From an uncultured Oscillospiraceae bacterium (GTDB lineage: Bacteria > Bacillota > Clostridia > Oscillospirales > Oscillospiraceae), in assembly GCA_947589745.1 (NCBI GenBank), contig CANQCS010000003.1, forward strand, positions 1 to 64,000: DNA of 64,000 nt, read 5' to 3'. Shown here piece after piece: positions 1 to 8,942 of the stretch (within the stretch, counting starts at the first letter, position 1; the number at the start of each line of letters is the position of its first letter). The translations under genes and the position numbers were made by a program. The notes beneath the pieces are model-generated. The model worked only from the letters and a program-made list of their open reading frames with translations. It ran no database searches and was not told the origin of the DNA.

Positions 1-73
1 GGACGTGATGATCATTGGCGAAAAAGAGAGCGTCTCCATTATGGAAGCGCCCAAACAGCTGATTATCCTGTAA
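1..73 (+). CDS. 3' end of an unidentified gene (partial)
   Basis: The window opens inside a plus-strand frame whose first complete codon is at base 2 and which ends in TAA at 71-73. Only 23 residues are visible, ending in APKQLIIL. That is too little to assign a family. The frame is open from the window edge, its codon use matches the neighbours, and an R1 repeat starts 27 bases after the stop, as it does after several other genes here. Confidence 0.5.
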   Translation, partial: DVMIIGEKESVSIMEAPKQLIIL

Positions 74-100
74 TCCCGCGTAATCATCCAAGACTGCCTT

Positions 101-774
101 GGGGGCTCCGCCCCCGGGGCGGTTTTTTTGCACCCTGACGGTGCCCCGCTCCCCTGGTGACTTTTCCCTCGCAGGAAAAGTCACCAAAAGTGCGCTCAAG
201 AAAACCGAGGTTTTCTTGAGGATCTTTCCTCATTATTTTATTTGTTTTGCGCTCCACCTTTGGTTGGTTTGGTCTAAACCGTTCTTGCTCCCGTGTATGA
301 GGCGTTGCGGCTGTTGTGAGTATGTCCTCAAGGAGAGTGAAGCGCTGGTGCACGGACACATTGGGTGCGTTGGTCGGTTTGTCCGTTGACCTACTACTGG
401 TTGCTCCGTTCCACTACGCAATTGAAGGATTTCCGTATACGGCTCTGGACCGACTGCGTCCTGCTCCGTTCCACTACGCAAAAGAGAAATGTTTCGTATA
501 CGGCCCGACAAGAAACATTGATAATTGCGTAGTGGAACGGAGCAACCAGTAGTATCGACTACGGCAAAAACAAACCGGCACCCCCGATGAATGCCTTCTC
601 TGGCCGCTAGTTCAACCATCCCGACTGTCCTTAACCGTCATCCCCGAGGGATCCTTAAGGGGGCGAAAGCCCCCTTAAGCGCACTTTTGGGTACTTTTCC
701 TGCGAGGGAAAAGTACCCCAGGGGCGCACCCCGCCCGGGGGTGCCTACCATCCCGGTGGGGGCCGGAGGCCCCC
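101..774 (+). repeat. R1 repeat, copy A (about 674 bp)
   Basis: This copy begins with the outer hairpin gggggctccgccccc and ends near its inverted counterpart. Inside are a left palindrome (ttttccctcgcaggaaaa, 163-180), an oligo-T stretch followed by gcgctccacc, the block gctccgttccactacgcaat, and its inverted copy near 525-545. It ends with a right palindrome around 696-716. The tccgttccactacgca block occurs twice (409-424 and 465-480), making this copy longer than the others. The open frames inside it are not conserved between copies, so it is treated as non-coding. Confidence 0.85.
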
Positions 775-881
775 TGCCCCCCATCCAAGATAAAGCAATT
801 TCCCTATTGACAAATCAGAATAAATGTTCTATTATAGAAATATCAGAACATTCGTTTTTGAAAGAGAAAGAAGTGTTCGCC

Positions 882-2138
882 ATGGATGTCATGGAAAAAC
901 TGACGATCCTTACGGACGCGGCGAAGTACGACGCGGCCTGTACCTCCAGCGGGGCCCGGCGGGGGCACCGCAACGGCTACATCGGGAACACGTCCTCCTC
1001 CATTGTGGGGTGCTGCCACACCTTCTCCGGCGACGGGCGGTGCGTGACGCTGCTGAAGGTGCTGATGACCAACTGGTGCGTCTACGACTGCAAGTACTGC
1101 GTCAACCGCTGCTCCAACGACACCCGGCGGGCGGCGTTCACGCCAGAGGAGCTGGCGGACCTGACCATCCAGTTCTACCGCCGCAACTACATCGAGGGCC
1201 TGTTCCTGTCCTCCGGGGTCCTGGTGAGCCCGGACTACACCACGGAGCGGATGATCCGCTGCCTGGAGCTCCTGCGGGACCGCTATCGGTTCAACGGGTA
1301 CATCCACGCCAAGACCATCCCCGGCACGTCGCCGGAGCTGGTGACCCGGCTGGGGCTGCTGGCGGACCGGCTCAGCGTGAACATCGAGCTGCCCTCGGAG
1401 CAGGGCCTCACCGCCCTGGCCCCCAACAAGACCCGGAAGGCCATCTTCCGCCCCATGGGCCTCATCACCAGCACGCTGCGGGAGAACAAGGAGGAGCTGG
1501 TGAAGTACCGCCACGCCCCCCAGTTCGCCCCTGCGGGACAGAGCACCCAGATGATCGTGGGGGCCACTGCGGACACGGACCGGCACATCCTGGCGCTGAC
1601 CCAGTCGCTGTACGACCGCTACCGGCTGAAGCGGGTGTTCTACTCGGCCTATGTTCCGGTGGTGGAGAATAGCCTGCTGCCGTCGCTGGACAGCAAGCCG
1701 CCGCTGCTGCGGGAGCACCGGCTGTACCAGGCGGACTGGCTGCTGCGGTTCTACGGCTTCCGGGCGGAGGAGCTGCTGGACGACGACGCGCCGAATTTTG
1801 ACCCCCGGCTGGACCCCAAATGCTGCTGGGCGCTGCGGCACCCGGCGTTCTTCCCGGTGGAGGTGAACACCGCCAGCCGGGAGGAGCTGCTGCGGGTGCC
1901 TGGGATGGGAACGGTGTCGGTGGACCGGATCCTATACGCCCGCCGGGCGCGGCGTCTGGAGCCGGAGGACTTGAAAAAGCTGGGGGTCGTCATGAAGCGG
2001 GCGCAGTATTTCATCGTCTGTAAAGGCAAAACAGCTTACGGGTTGAAGCTCTCTCAGGACGGCATTTTGCGGAACCTACTGGCAGTAGAGAAGGCTTCTC
2101 TGCCGGTAGCGGAGATGGAACAGCTATCGCTGTTCTGA
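882..2138 (+). CDS. Putative DNA modification/repair radical SAM protein (TIGR03916-like)
   Basis: This 418-residue protein has the radical SAM signature CxxxCxxC at Cys66, Cys70 and Cys73 (WCVYDCKYC), which would hold a 4Fe-4S cluster and cleave S-adenosylmethionine. A helix-hairpin-helix segment near residues 325-385 (VNTASREELLRVPGMG) suggests DNA contact. Length and motif order fit the TIGR03916 family, known only as a putative DNA modification or repair enzyme. The next gene belongs to its usual partner family, TIGR03915. The ATG at 882 is chosen because AAAGAGAAAGAAG lies just upstream and the family begins close to the EKL..L.DAAKYD block; ATG 891 is possible. A longer frame upstream runs into repeat R1-A and is rejected. 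Confidence 0.85.
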   Translation: MDVMEKLTILTDAAKYDAACTSSGARRGHRNGYIGNTSSSIVGCCHTFSGDGRCVTLLKVLMTNWCVYDCKYCVNRCSNDTRRAAFTPEELADLTIQFYRRNYIEGLFLSSGVLVSPDYTTERMIRCLELLRDRYRFNGYIHAKTIPGTSPELVTRLGLLADRLSVNIELPSEQGLTALAPNKTRKAIFRPMGLITSTLRENKEELVKYRHAPQFAPAGQSTQMIVGATADTDRHILALTQSLYDRYRLKRVFYSAYVPVVENSLLPSLDSKPPLLREHRLYQADWLLRFYGFRAEELLDDDAPNFDPRLDPKCCWALRHPAFFPVEVNTASREELLRVPGMGTVSVDRILYARRARRLEPEDLKKLGVVMKRAQYFIVCKGKTAYGLKLSQDGILRNLLAVEKASLPVAEMEQLSLF

Positions 2139-2146
2139 GGGGGTGT

Positions 2147-2778
2147 GGGGGCTCCGCCCTCCACCGGGATTGATCTGCACCCCCGATGGGTGCGCCCCTG
2201 GGTTACTTTTCCCTTGCAGGAAAAGTAACCAAAAGTGCATTTAAGAAAACCGAGGTTTTCTTAAAAATTTTTCCTCATTTTTGTTTTGCGCTCCACCTTT
2301 GGTCTGTCCTGTCTAAACTGTTCTTGCTCCCGTGTATAGGGATGTTGCGGCTACAAGGAGTATGTCCTCAAGGAGAGTGAAGCGCTGGTGCGGGGACTCA
2401 TTGGGTGCGTTGGTCGGTTTCCGTAGTCCAACTGCATTCTGCTCCGCTCCACTACGCACAGGACAGATTTCTGTCTACGGACTCGACAAGCACCGCGCCC
2501 TCAATTGCGTAGTAGAACGGAGCAACCAGCAGTAAGACTACGGAAAAACAAAGCCGCACCACCGATGAATGCTTTCCCTGACTACTAGTTTCACCATCCA
2601 TCTACCCTTAACAAAAATTAGTTAGAGGTCCAGCCCTACGGGCTGGCGCCCTTTTGGGTACTTTTCCCGCGTGGGAAAAGTACCCCAGGGTGCTGGCAAG
2701 CACTGAAAGAAAGATTAAGAGGTGGTAGGGGCCGGAGGCCCCTACGGACAGCATTGTGGGGCTACGCTCCCACGCCCC
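2147..2778 (+). repeat. R1 repeat, copy B
   Basis: The copy starts 8 bases after the radical SAM stop codon and runs almost to the ribosome site of the next gene. It has the outer hairpin, the left palindrome (ttttcccttgcaggaaaa), the gctccgctccactacgca block with its inverted partner near 2505-2525, and a right palindrome near 2655-2690. Its right end is the variant with ggggccggaggcccc followed by a second hairpin, shared with copies C and G. It separates two genes that form a functional pair. Confidence 0.8.
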
Positions 2779-2791
2779 CGGAGGGAGAAAA

Positions 2792-3601
2792 ATGATTTAC
2801 CGCTATGATGGCACCCTGGAAGGGTTCCTCTGCTGCGTCTTTGACAGCTATGTCTACAAAGAGATACCGCTCCAGTTCCAGGACCAGGACCACCTGGTCC
2901 AATCCCTGTTCCCCGCCCGGTGGGTGGGGACCGACCTCCGCCATGCCCAGCGGGTGCTGTCGAGCCTGGCCAGGATCGACCCCTACGCCCAGGAGCTGGT
3001 GGTCAAGGGCTTTCTGACCTGCGCCCCGGACAGGGACATGATTCTCTACCGCTTCATCCGCGCCCTCTACGACGTGGGCCGTCCCCTGCTCCGGCAGCTC
3101 AGCGACGACGCCGTGCTGCCCCTGCTGAAGGCCGTCCGCCACCTGGACGGCGAGGTCCAGCTGCTCCGGGGCTTCGTGCGGTTCTCCGAGTTCGAGGGGA
3201 TGCTGGCCGGGGAGATCAAGCCCAAAAACCGGGTGCTTCCCCTGCTCCGCCCCCACTTCTGCGACCGGATGTACAATGAAGTGTTTTTACTTTACGACCG
3301 CTGCCATAAGGAGGCTTTGGTCCACAAGCCGGGCCAGTGGGCCATCCTGCCCATGGAGGATTTCAAAATGGCCGCGCCGTCGGCGGAGGAAGCCCAGTAC
3401 CGGCGGCTCTGGAAGCGGTTTTATGACACGGTGGAGATTCGTGAGCGGCACAACGCCAAGCTCCGCCAGACCCATATGCCGAAACGGTATTGGGACACCA
3501 TGACGGAATTTTTGCCGGATGTGCCTTCGGCACAGCCGGAGGCGGGGCTTCCTGGCCCTAGGGACTGTGCAGGGGGCTCCGCCCCCTATAGGTCTGGGTA
3601 G
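2792..3601 (+). CDS. TIGR03915-like putative DNA metabolism protein, partner of the radical SAM gene
   Basis: This is a 269-residue soluble protein with no membrane segments. Its N-terminal MIYRYDGTLEGFLCCVFDSY block and the C-terminal MPKRYWDTMTEF block are characteristic of TIGR03915 proteins, a family of unproven activity that accompanies TIGR03916 radical SAM proteins and is assigned to DNA metabolism or repair. The start at 2792 has GGAGGGAG directly upstream. About the last thirty residues (after MTEFLPDV) do not resemble the family core, and the final nine residues plus stop are encoded by repeat R1-C. The original terminus has therefore probably been replaced by repeat sequence. Confidence 0.8.
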   Translation: MIYRYDGTLEGFLCCVFDSYVYKEIPLQFQDQDHLVQSLFPARWVGTDLRHAQRVLSSLARIDPYAQELVVKGFLTCAPDRDMILYRFIRALYDVGRPLLRQLSDDAVLPLLKAVRHLDGEVQLLRGFVRFSEFEGMLAGEIKPKNRVLPLLRPHFCDRMYNEVFLLYDRCHKEALVHKPGQWAILPMEDFKMAAPSAEEAQYRRLWKRFYDTVEIRERHNAKLRQTHMPKRYWDTMTEFLPDVPSAQPEAGLPGPRDCAGGSAPYRSG

Positions 3602-4217
3602 GGAACTCTGGTCCCTGCTGTCCCCTGGGTACTTTTCCCGTGCCGGAAAAGTGCCCAAAAGGGCATTTAAGAAAACCAAGGTTTTCTTAAAAATCTTTCC
3701 TCATTTTTTATTTTTGTTTTGCGCTCCACCTTTGGCTGGTTTGGTCTAAACCGGGCCGGGTCCTGTGTATGAGGCGAAGCGGCTACAGCGAGTATGTCCT
3801 CAAGGAGAGCGAAGCGCTGGTGCAGGGGTCCATTGGGTGCGTTGGTCGTTTTGTGCTTGTCCGACTGCTGGTTGCTCCGTTCCACTACGCAAAAGACAAA
3901 TGTTTCGACACGCACCCGAATAGCACCGCGCCATCAATTGCGTAGTGGAACGGAGCAACCAGCAGTAAGAATACGGAAAACCAACACCGCAGTCCCGATG
4001 AATGCTTTCTCTGGCTCCTACCCAACCCCCATCTGCCCTTAACCGTCCTCCCCAGGGATTCTTAAGGGGCCCCAGCCCCTTAAGCAACTTTTTGGTTACT
4101 TTTTGTTTGCACAAAAAGTAACCCAGGGTGCGCAACGGAGTTGCGGCTAGTAAAAAGGTGGTAGGGGCCGGAGGCCCCTACTGATTGGCACTGTGGGGCT
4201 GCCGCCCCCTACCCCCC
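3572..4217 (+). repeat. R1 repeat, copy C
   Basis: This copy overlaps the last ten codons of the preceding gene and supplies its stop codon. It carries the left palindrome (ttttcccgtgccggaaaa), the gcgctccacc segment, the gctccgttccactacgca block and its inverted copy (3941-3962). A long right palindrome built on ttttttgtttgcacaaaaa-like sequence lies near 4090-4125, and the right end is of the B/G type. Confidence 0.8.
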
Positions 4218-4256
4218 TGTTTCTAAAAATTCTGCTTGAAAAACCCCTTCGGACCC

Positions 4257-4285
4257 TTGCCCAGGGAGACGAAATGTGTTATACT
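4257..4285 (+). promoter_or_regulatory. Sigma-A-type promoter of the marR/ohrR-like gene
   Basis: TTGCCC (4257-4262) and TATACT (4280-4285) are separated by 17 bases. They lie about 30 bases upstream of the start codon at 4317. Confidence 0.65.
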
Positions 4286-4316
4286 TTTGAACAGTCCACC
4301 CTGTAGGAGGTAACCG

Positions 4317-4754
4317 ATGACACAGTCTGCTTACGAGACGCTGAAGCTGGAGAACCAGCTCTGCTTTCCTTTATACGCCTGTTCCAGAGAAGTAATCAAA
4401 AAGTATCGACCCTATCTGGACGAGCTGTCCCTGACGTACACCCAGTACATCGCCATGATGGTATTCTGGGAGCACGGGCGCATTAGCGCCAAGGAACTGG
4501 GGGAGCGGCTGTTCCTGGACTCGGGCACTTTGACTCCTGTGCTGAAGAGCCTGGAGGCCAAAGGCTATGTCCGGCGCTACCACAGCAACGAGGACGAACG
4601 GGTGCTGATGGGGGAGCTGACTCCGGAAGGCATGGCGCTTCGGGAGCGGGCGCTCCGGGTCCCGGAGCAGATGGGCGCCTCCGTGCCTCTGGACTCCGCT
4701 GAGTTCGGGGAACTGTACCGCTTGCTCTACAAGCTTCTGGGGGCCATGGCCTGA
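4317..4754 (+). CDS. MarR family regulator, OhrR-like
   Basis: This 145-residue winged-helix protein has the N-terminal LENQLCFPLYACSREV segment. In OhrR proteins the conserved cysteine of the LCFALYA motif senses organic peroxides; here it is Cys16, with a second Cys at residue 23. The wing region (SGTLTPVLKSLEAKGYVRR) is typical. It would be a DNA-binding repressor that releases DNA on oxidation. No ohr peroxidase gene is next to it, so its target is not evident from context. The ATG at 4317 has TAGGAGG upstream and a good promoter. Confidence 0.85.
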   Translation: MTQSAYETLKLENQLCFPLYACSREVIKKYRPYLDELSLTYTQYIAMMVFWEHGRISAKELGERLFLDSGTLTPVLKSLEAKGYVRRYHSNEDERVLMGELTPEGMALRERALRVPEQMGASVPLDSAEFGELYRLLYKLLGAMA

Positions 4755-4767
4755 CCCCTTTCAGCGG

Positions 4768-4823
4768 TACCGGCACGGCGCTCCCTCCCCTGCGGGGAAC
4801 GGAAACGCCGTGCCGGTATTTTG
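4768..4823 (+). terminator. Rho-independent terminator after the MarR gene
   Basis: The stem arms are 4768-4780 (taccggcacggcg) and 4806-4818, followed by TTTTGT. It lies between the MarR stop and the start of the SLOG gene. Confidence 0.75.
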
Positions 4824-4849
4824 TCTCTGTTGGAAAGGAGGCGGGGCGG

Positions 4850-5353
4850 ATGATCGACAAGCGGACCATCTGCTGCTTTACGGGCCACCGGCCCGAGAAG
4901 CTGCCTTGGGGCACCGACGAGTCGGACCCCCGCTGCGCGGCGCTGAAGCGCAGGCTGGACGACGTGATCCGCACGGCCTACGACGAAGGGATGCGCCACT
5001 TCATCTGTGGCATGGCCCGGGGCAGCGACCTCTACTGTGCGGAGCTGGTCCTGGCGCTGCGGCAGGAGAAGGGCGACGTGGTCTTGGAGGCGGCTATCCC
5101 CTGCCTGAGCCAGGCCAGCGGCTGGCCACGGGAGGACCGGGCCCGCTGGCAGGCCATCCTGGACGCCTGCGACCTGGAGACCGTGGTCCAGGAGCAGTAC
5201 ACCCCCGGATGTATGCAGCGGCGGAACCGATACATGGTCGATCATTGTGCCCTCGTCATCGCCGTCTACGACGGCACCGCCGGGGGCACGCGGCAGACAT
5301 TGCAATATGCCATGAAAAAAGGGGTTCCTTTTATCGATATTAACCCAGTGTAA
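4850..5353 (+). CDS. SLOG-family protein (DUF1273/YpsA-like)
   Basis: This 167-residue Rossmann-like protein starts with CCFTGHRPEKLPWG, followed by GMARGSDLYCAE and MVDHCALVIAVYDG..GGT. These are the nucleotide-binding motifs of the DUF1273/YpsA branch of the SLOG superfamily (relatives of DprA and LOG). Members are predicted to bind nucleotide-derived ligands, but no reaction is established for this branch. The start at 4850 has AAAGGAGG upstream. The stop is 2 bases before repeat R1-D. Confidence 0.8.
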   Translation: MIDKRTICCFTGHRPEKLPWGTDESDPRCAALKRRLDDVIRTAYDEGMRHFICGMARGSDLYCAELVLALRQEKGDVVLEAAIPCLSQASGWPREDRARWQAILDACDLETVVQEQYTPGCMQRRNRYMVDHCALVIAVYDGTAGGTRQTLQYAMKKGVPFIDINPV

Positions 5354-5355
5354 GG

Positions 5356-5626
5356 GGGCTCCGCCCCCACCGGGGCATGGTAGGGACCTTCGGTCCCTGC
5401 TGTCCCCTGGTGACTTTTCCCTCGCAGGAAAAGTCACCAAAAGTGCGCTTAAGGGGGCTCGCGCCCCCTTAAGAATCCCTGCCGTTTGGGAAGGACGTTA
5501 AGGACACTTTTCCGGTAGAAGATACCCAGAGAAAGCATTCATCGGGGGTGCTTTCTCTTTTTTTCCGTATTCCGACTGCTGGTTGCTCCGTTCCACTACG
5601 CAATTGAAGATCTTTCTTGTCGGGTA
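5356..5626 (+). repeat. R1 repeat, copy D (short, internally deleted)
   Basis: The copy starts with gggggctccgcccccaccgg and keeps the left palindrome at 5410-5440. It then passes directly into the block normally at the far side (ccccttaagaatccctgccg, inverted relative to copy F) and finishes with gctccgttccactacgcaat at 5585-5604. The central part is missing and a segment is inverted. It touches the 3' ends of both flanking genes. Confidence 0.7.
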
Positions 5627-5631
5627 GGGAG

Positions 5632-6105
5632 TTAGGGGCCTTCCCGTCTCATCAGAGGGGAACCGTATTCATCAACTCCATCATCTATGAACCCAAGAGA
5701 CAGCCAGAATCTTCGGGAATCTTCCTTCACGTAATTCAGCGCATAATAGAGCGCGCCGTCCCTTCTGGTATACGCAAGAAGCGCTTGAAAGCACTCATGC
5801 CCGGTTCCGTTTCCTCTATACTCCGGGAAGACCCAGAAATCAAGAATAAAGCACTTCCCATCTTCGCTCTGATACGTACAATACTGTGAGGCCCCGATAC
5901 GGATAGCATCACGGACAAAATAGACCATGTGCAGCTTATCCTGCTCCCGCAGCATATGGCCCTTTAACACATCACGATATTCAGGGCTCTGAAAATATAT
6001 CTTTTCTTCCTCCTCTGTTATCATGCCGTCATCCACTAAATATTGAAACTGAATGCTCCAAAAGTCATTGATCTGTTCCACAGGAATCTCTTGGATCGTT
6101 ACCAC
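5632..6105 (-). CDS. GNAT family N-acetyltransferase
   Basis: This 157-residue protein has the GNAT acetyl-CoA loop at ILDFWVFPEYRGNGTGHECF (a Q/RxxGxG/A-like turn), a following helix, and the late beta strand ending DSRRFWLSLGFIDDG. It would transfer an acetyl group from acetyl-CoA to an unknown acceptor. The start codon is GTG at 6105, with GGAGGG six bases upstream. The gene is clearly richer in A/T than its neighbours, which suggests recent acquisition. It stands alone between two R1 repeats. Confidence 0.8.
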   Translation of the reverse strand: MVTIQEIPVEQINDFWSIQFQYLVDDGMITEEEEKIYFQSPEYRDVLKGHMLREQDKLHMVYFVRDAIRIGASQYCTYQSEDGKCFILDFWVFPEYRGNGTGHECFQALLAYTRRDGALYYALNYVKEDSRRFWLSLGFIDDGVDEYGSPLMRREGP

Positions 6106-6234
6106 GCATTTCCCTCCATAAAAGTAAATTTCCCGCTATATTGAAATATAGATCCATGATATCATATCCCAGAAACAACTTCAAGCCATTCGTTCCGTTC
6201 AGAACCCCCATTCCCTCCCCCATTGGGCACCGCG

Positions 6235-6600
6235 CCACCCCTTGCGTAGTGGAACGGAGCAGACCGCAGTAGGTCAACAAAAACGACCAGCGCACCCAAT
6301 GTCCGGTTCCGCCGCCCCAAGCGGCGGAACTTGCGCCGCAGCAGGATCTCCTTGGGGACATACTAAAGTAGCCGCTTCTCCCAGCTGCACGGGACCCGGC
6401 ACGGTTTAGACAAAACCAACCACAGGACAAGCGCAAACCTAAACAAAAAATAAGGAAAGATTCTCAAGAAAACCATTCCTGGTTTTCTTGAGCACGCTTT
6501 TGCCTACTTTTCCCGTGGGGGAAAAGTAGGCCAGGGGTGCACCCGCCCGGGGGTGCGCATCAGCCCCGGTGGGGGCCGGAGGTCCCCATCCCCCCAGGGG
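6235..6600 (-). repeat. R1 repeat, copy E (reverse orientation, shortened)
   Basis: Read on the minus strand this copy shows the outer hairpin (6570-6600), the palindrome around 6508-6530, the ctcaagaaaacc hairpin (6464-6496), the ggtttagac segment and the gctccgttccactacgca block (6241-6262). Its inverted-block half is missing. It follows the 3' end and terminator of the lipoprotein gene at 6653. Confidence 0.7.
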
Positions 6601-6601
6601 C

Positions 6602-6645
6602 AAAAAGAGCCGGCCGCGGGCCTTCCCCGCAGCCGGCCTTTTTGC
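6602..6645 (-). terminator. Terminator of the DUF4358 lipoprotein gene
   Basis: On the minus strand a GC-rich stem (6609-6620 paired with 6625-6637) is flanked by A/T runs. It lies just downstream of the stop at 6653. Confidence 0.7.
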
Positions 6646-6652
6646 CAAAATT

Positions 6653-7774
6653 CTATCCCCCGTAGGTGGATAAGAACATCTCCGCCATGTCTTGGGCTGC
6701 GTCCGCGTGGACGAACATCCCCACGTAGTCTCCGGCGGAGACTACCACCCCTTTCGCCCAGGCGTCACTGGCGCCTAAATAGTACGCCCCGCCGTCGGCC
6801 TGGCTGTCCAGCCGGGCCTGGAGAATGTCCTTGACCGCCTGGACCTGGGCGGCGTCCGCCCCGTCCGACAGCTTCACCAGCGCCACCGCCACGGTGGAAA
6901 AGCTGATGACTGGCTCCATCACCATCACGTCCTCTACCCCGGCCGCCGAGGCCAGCCCCGGATAGGTCGCCTCCAGGACCTCCCCTTCTACCGCGCCCAG
7001 GGACTCCAGCACGTCGTAGCTGCCGGAGAGGGTGGTGTAAAATTCGCTGACAGACGGCGCAGAGGCCGGCTTCGCCTCACCGGCGCTGCCGGTATCATCG
7101 GTGCCGCCTGTCTCACCCGTCTCACCGCTGCCGCTGGCGGGGATATCGGCCTCTGCCTCCCAATTGCACCGGACGATACAGGTGAAATCATACTGCCCGC
7201 TCTCGCACTCCAGATGCAGCGTCACATTGGCGGTCCCCGGCGCCACGGCGGTGACGGTACCCTCCTGATCCACCGTGACGACCGTCTCGTCCTCGCTGGC
7301 ATAGGCAGCCGCGTAGGCGCCCGTCACCATGGTGGGCAGCAGGTCGAACGTCTCCCCCTGGTGGAACAGCGTCACGTCCGTGTGGGTGATCCCCGGCTCC
7401 ACCGTCTGGTCCGGGGCCTGCCCATCCTCGCCGCTGTCCTCCGTTTCGGAGGTGCTACCGTCCTCTTCGCCGTCCTTATCCTCTCCGCTGCCGGGGACGG
7501 GGAACGCCGGACGGCCGCTCAGGTCAGGAGCCTCTCCGCCGCCGGTCTCCGGCTCCTCCAGGGCCTGACCGTCCTCCTGCCCGTTCTCGCCGGGCTGGGC
7601 GGTCTGATCGTCCTGTGTGTTCTGGCCGTCCTGCGTGTTCTGGTTATCCGTCTGCACCTGGTCCTGGGTGCCGTTGTTTCCTCCGGCATCGTTGGCACCG
7701 TTCTTCCCGCCGCAGGCGGCGAGGCTTATCATTATGGCCATGACCATCAGCAGAGCCAGCAGTTTTTTCTTCAT
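6653..7774 (-). CDS. Lipoprotein with Big2-like domain and C-terminal DUF4358
   Basis: This 373-residue secreted lipoprotein begins with MKKKLLALLMVMAIMISLAA and a lipobox ending in Cys21. A roughly 110-residue acidic Gln/Asp/Glu/Gly-rich linker follows. A bacterial Ig-like domain around 130-205 (ASEDETVVTVDQEGTVTAVA) and a second linker precede the DUF4358 domain (about 240-373). The last gene of the minus-strand surface locus, it shares DUF4358 with the gene at 10520. DUF4358 has no known activity; its repeated company with MBOAT/DHHW genes suggests a role in modification of a cell-wall glycan or polysaccharide outside the membrane. Confidence 0.85.
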   Translation of the reverse strand: MKKKLLALLMVMAIMISLAACGGKNGANDAGGNNGTQDQVQTDNQNTQDGQNTQDDQTAQPGENGQEDGQALEEPETGGGEAPDLSGRPAFPVPGSGEDKDGEEDGSTSETEDSGEDGQAPDQTVEPGITHTDVTLFHQGETFDLLPTMVTGAYAAAYASEDETVVTVDQEGTVTAVAPGTANVTLHLECESGQYDFTCIVRCNWEAEADIPASGSGETGETGGTDDTGSAGEAKPASAPSVSEFYTTLSGSYDVLESLGAVEGEVLEATYPGLASAAGVEDVMVMEPVISFSTVAVALVKLSDGADAAQVQAVKDILQARLDSQADGGAYYLGASDAWAKGVVVSAGDYVGMFVHADAAQDMAEMFLSTYGG

Positions 7775-7829
7775 TTTCGTTCCCCCATGTCGTCTTATTC
7801 TGACAAGGTATTATCCTTGTCAGATCTTA

Positions 7830-8930
7830 TTATTGCGCGATATACACGGCGTCGGCGTCCTTGACGAAGTTCTCCACGCTGTAGCACAGCAGGATCTTGT
7901 CCGCGCCGATGCTCTCCGCGTAGCCCGCCACGCCGGTTCGGTAGTACCGCAGGTCCAGTAGGTGGATCTCCGCGAACTGGTCCGCCAGGAACGGAGCCAG
8001 ACTGTCGCTGTAGCTGTCCCGGACCACCAGCAGCGTCTCGTCCGTGGCGGCGTCCGGGTTCCGAACGATATACAGCGGGGCGTTGCCGCCCATGAAGGAG
8101 GCGTATTTATCCTTCTCCCCCAGGAAGCTGTCCACATACAGCCCGTGGGGCTCCTCCTTGTACACGTCCTCCACCGTGACGCCCTCGCCGTCCCGGTAGC
8201 GCTCGATGGTCTCCGGCCCGATCCAGTGGACGCCGGAGGTGGAGTAGAGGGTGCCGTAGAACTGGTCCGAGGCCACGGTGGCCTCCCCCAGGGGCTCCGG
8301 CTCGAACCCCATGGCCTCCGCCACGGCGGTGTAGCCATAGTAGGCCCCCAGGCTGGTCCAATGGTGGTCGGTGGCGTAGTAGATGCGCTGGTCCTTGTGG
8401 GCGTCCAGGGCGGCGTACATATCCACCTGCTCCGCGCCGGTGGCCTTGGCCTCGTCCAGATAGGTCCGCTGGTCGAAGCGGGACACGCCTGCCGGGAGCT
8501 TGTCCCCCCAGATCTCCGCCGCCGTGGGGATGAGGCCCAGGTAGACAGGGATCTCCGTCTTCTCCGCCAGCCGCCGGACATAGTCCAGGTTACTGTTGGC
8601 CCGGCTGGTGTCGGTGATCTTGGAAATCAGCACGTCGCCGCAGAGATACACGTCGTGGAACTCCCGCTTGCCCAGCAGCCACTCGTACCGGGTCTTGAGC
8701 CCCATCCAGCCGTCCCGCAGGGGGAACTGGTCCGCCAGATAGTCCTCGATATCGCTGGTGAACTCCCCCTCCCGGAGGGCCCGCCAGCTGAAGGACGGGA
8801 ACTGGCTCAGGTTCCGGTTCTCCACCGGGGAGAAGGTCCGGTCCGGCAGCACCAGATGCAGCACGCCGAACAGGGCCAAGAAACCGCAAAACACGGTGAC
8901 CGTCGCCCACTGGGAAACTCTCTTCTTCAT
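7830..8930 (-). CDS. DHHW family protein (AlgX/AlgJ-like partner of MBOAT)
   Basis: This 366-residue protein has one N-terminal membrane segment (residues 9-28) and an exported domain carrying the family motif TDHHW (Asp188-His-His-Trp191), which resembles the catalytic Asp/His of SGNH-like O-acetyltransferases such as AlgJ/AlgX. It would transfer acyl groups supplied through the MBOAT protein to an extracellular polymer. A GTG at 8939 is in frame, but the ATG at 8930 sits at the right distance from AGGGGGTG. The gap to the upstream MBOAT stop is 12 bases, so the two are co-translated from one mRNA. Confidence 0.85.
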   Translation of the reverse strand: MKKRVSQWATVTVFCGFLALFGVLHLVLPDRTFSPVENRNLSQFPSFSWRALREGEFTSDIEDYLADQFPLRDGWMGLKTRYEWLLGKREFHDVYLCGDVLISKITDTSRANSNLDYVRRLAEKTEIPVYLGLIPTAAEIWGDKLPAGVSRFDQRTYLDEAKATGAEQVDMYAALDAHKDQRIYYATDHHWTSLGAYYGYTAVAEAMGFEPEPLGEATVASDQFYGTLYSTSGVHWIGPETIERYRDGEGVTVEDVYKEEPHGLYVDSFLGEKDKYASFMGGNAPLYIVRNPDAATDETLLVVRDSYSDSLAPFLADQFAEIHLLDLRYYRTGVAGYAESIGADKILLCYSVENFVKDADAVYIAQ

Positions 8931-8942
8931 GCCGCGCACCCC

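Noticed and set aside
316..552. Short open frames in the R1 repeats (also near 2332, 3794, 15233, 60698)
   Set aside because: The frames differ between copies, and the repeated part is the nucleotide sequence including inverted blocks, not a protein.
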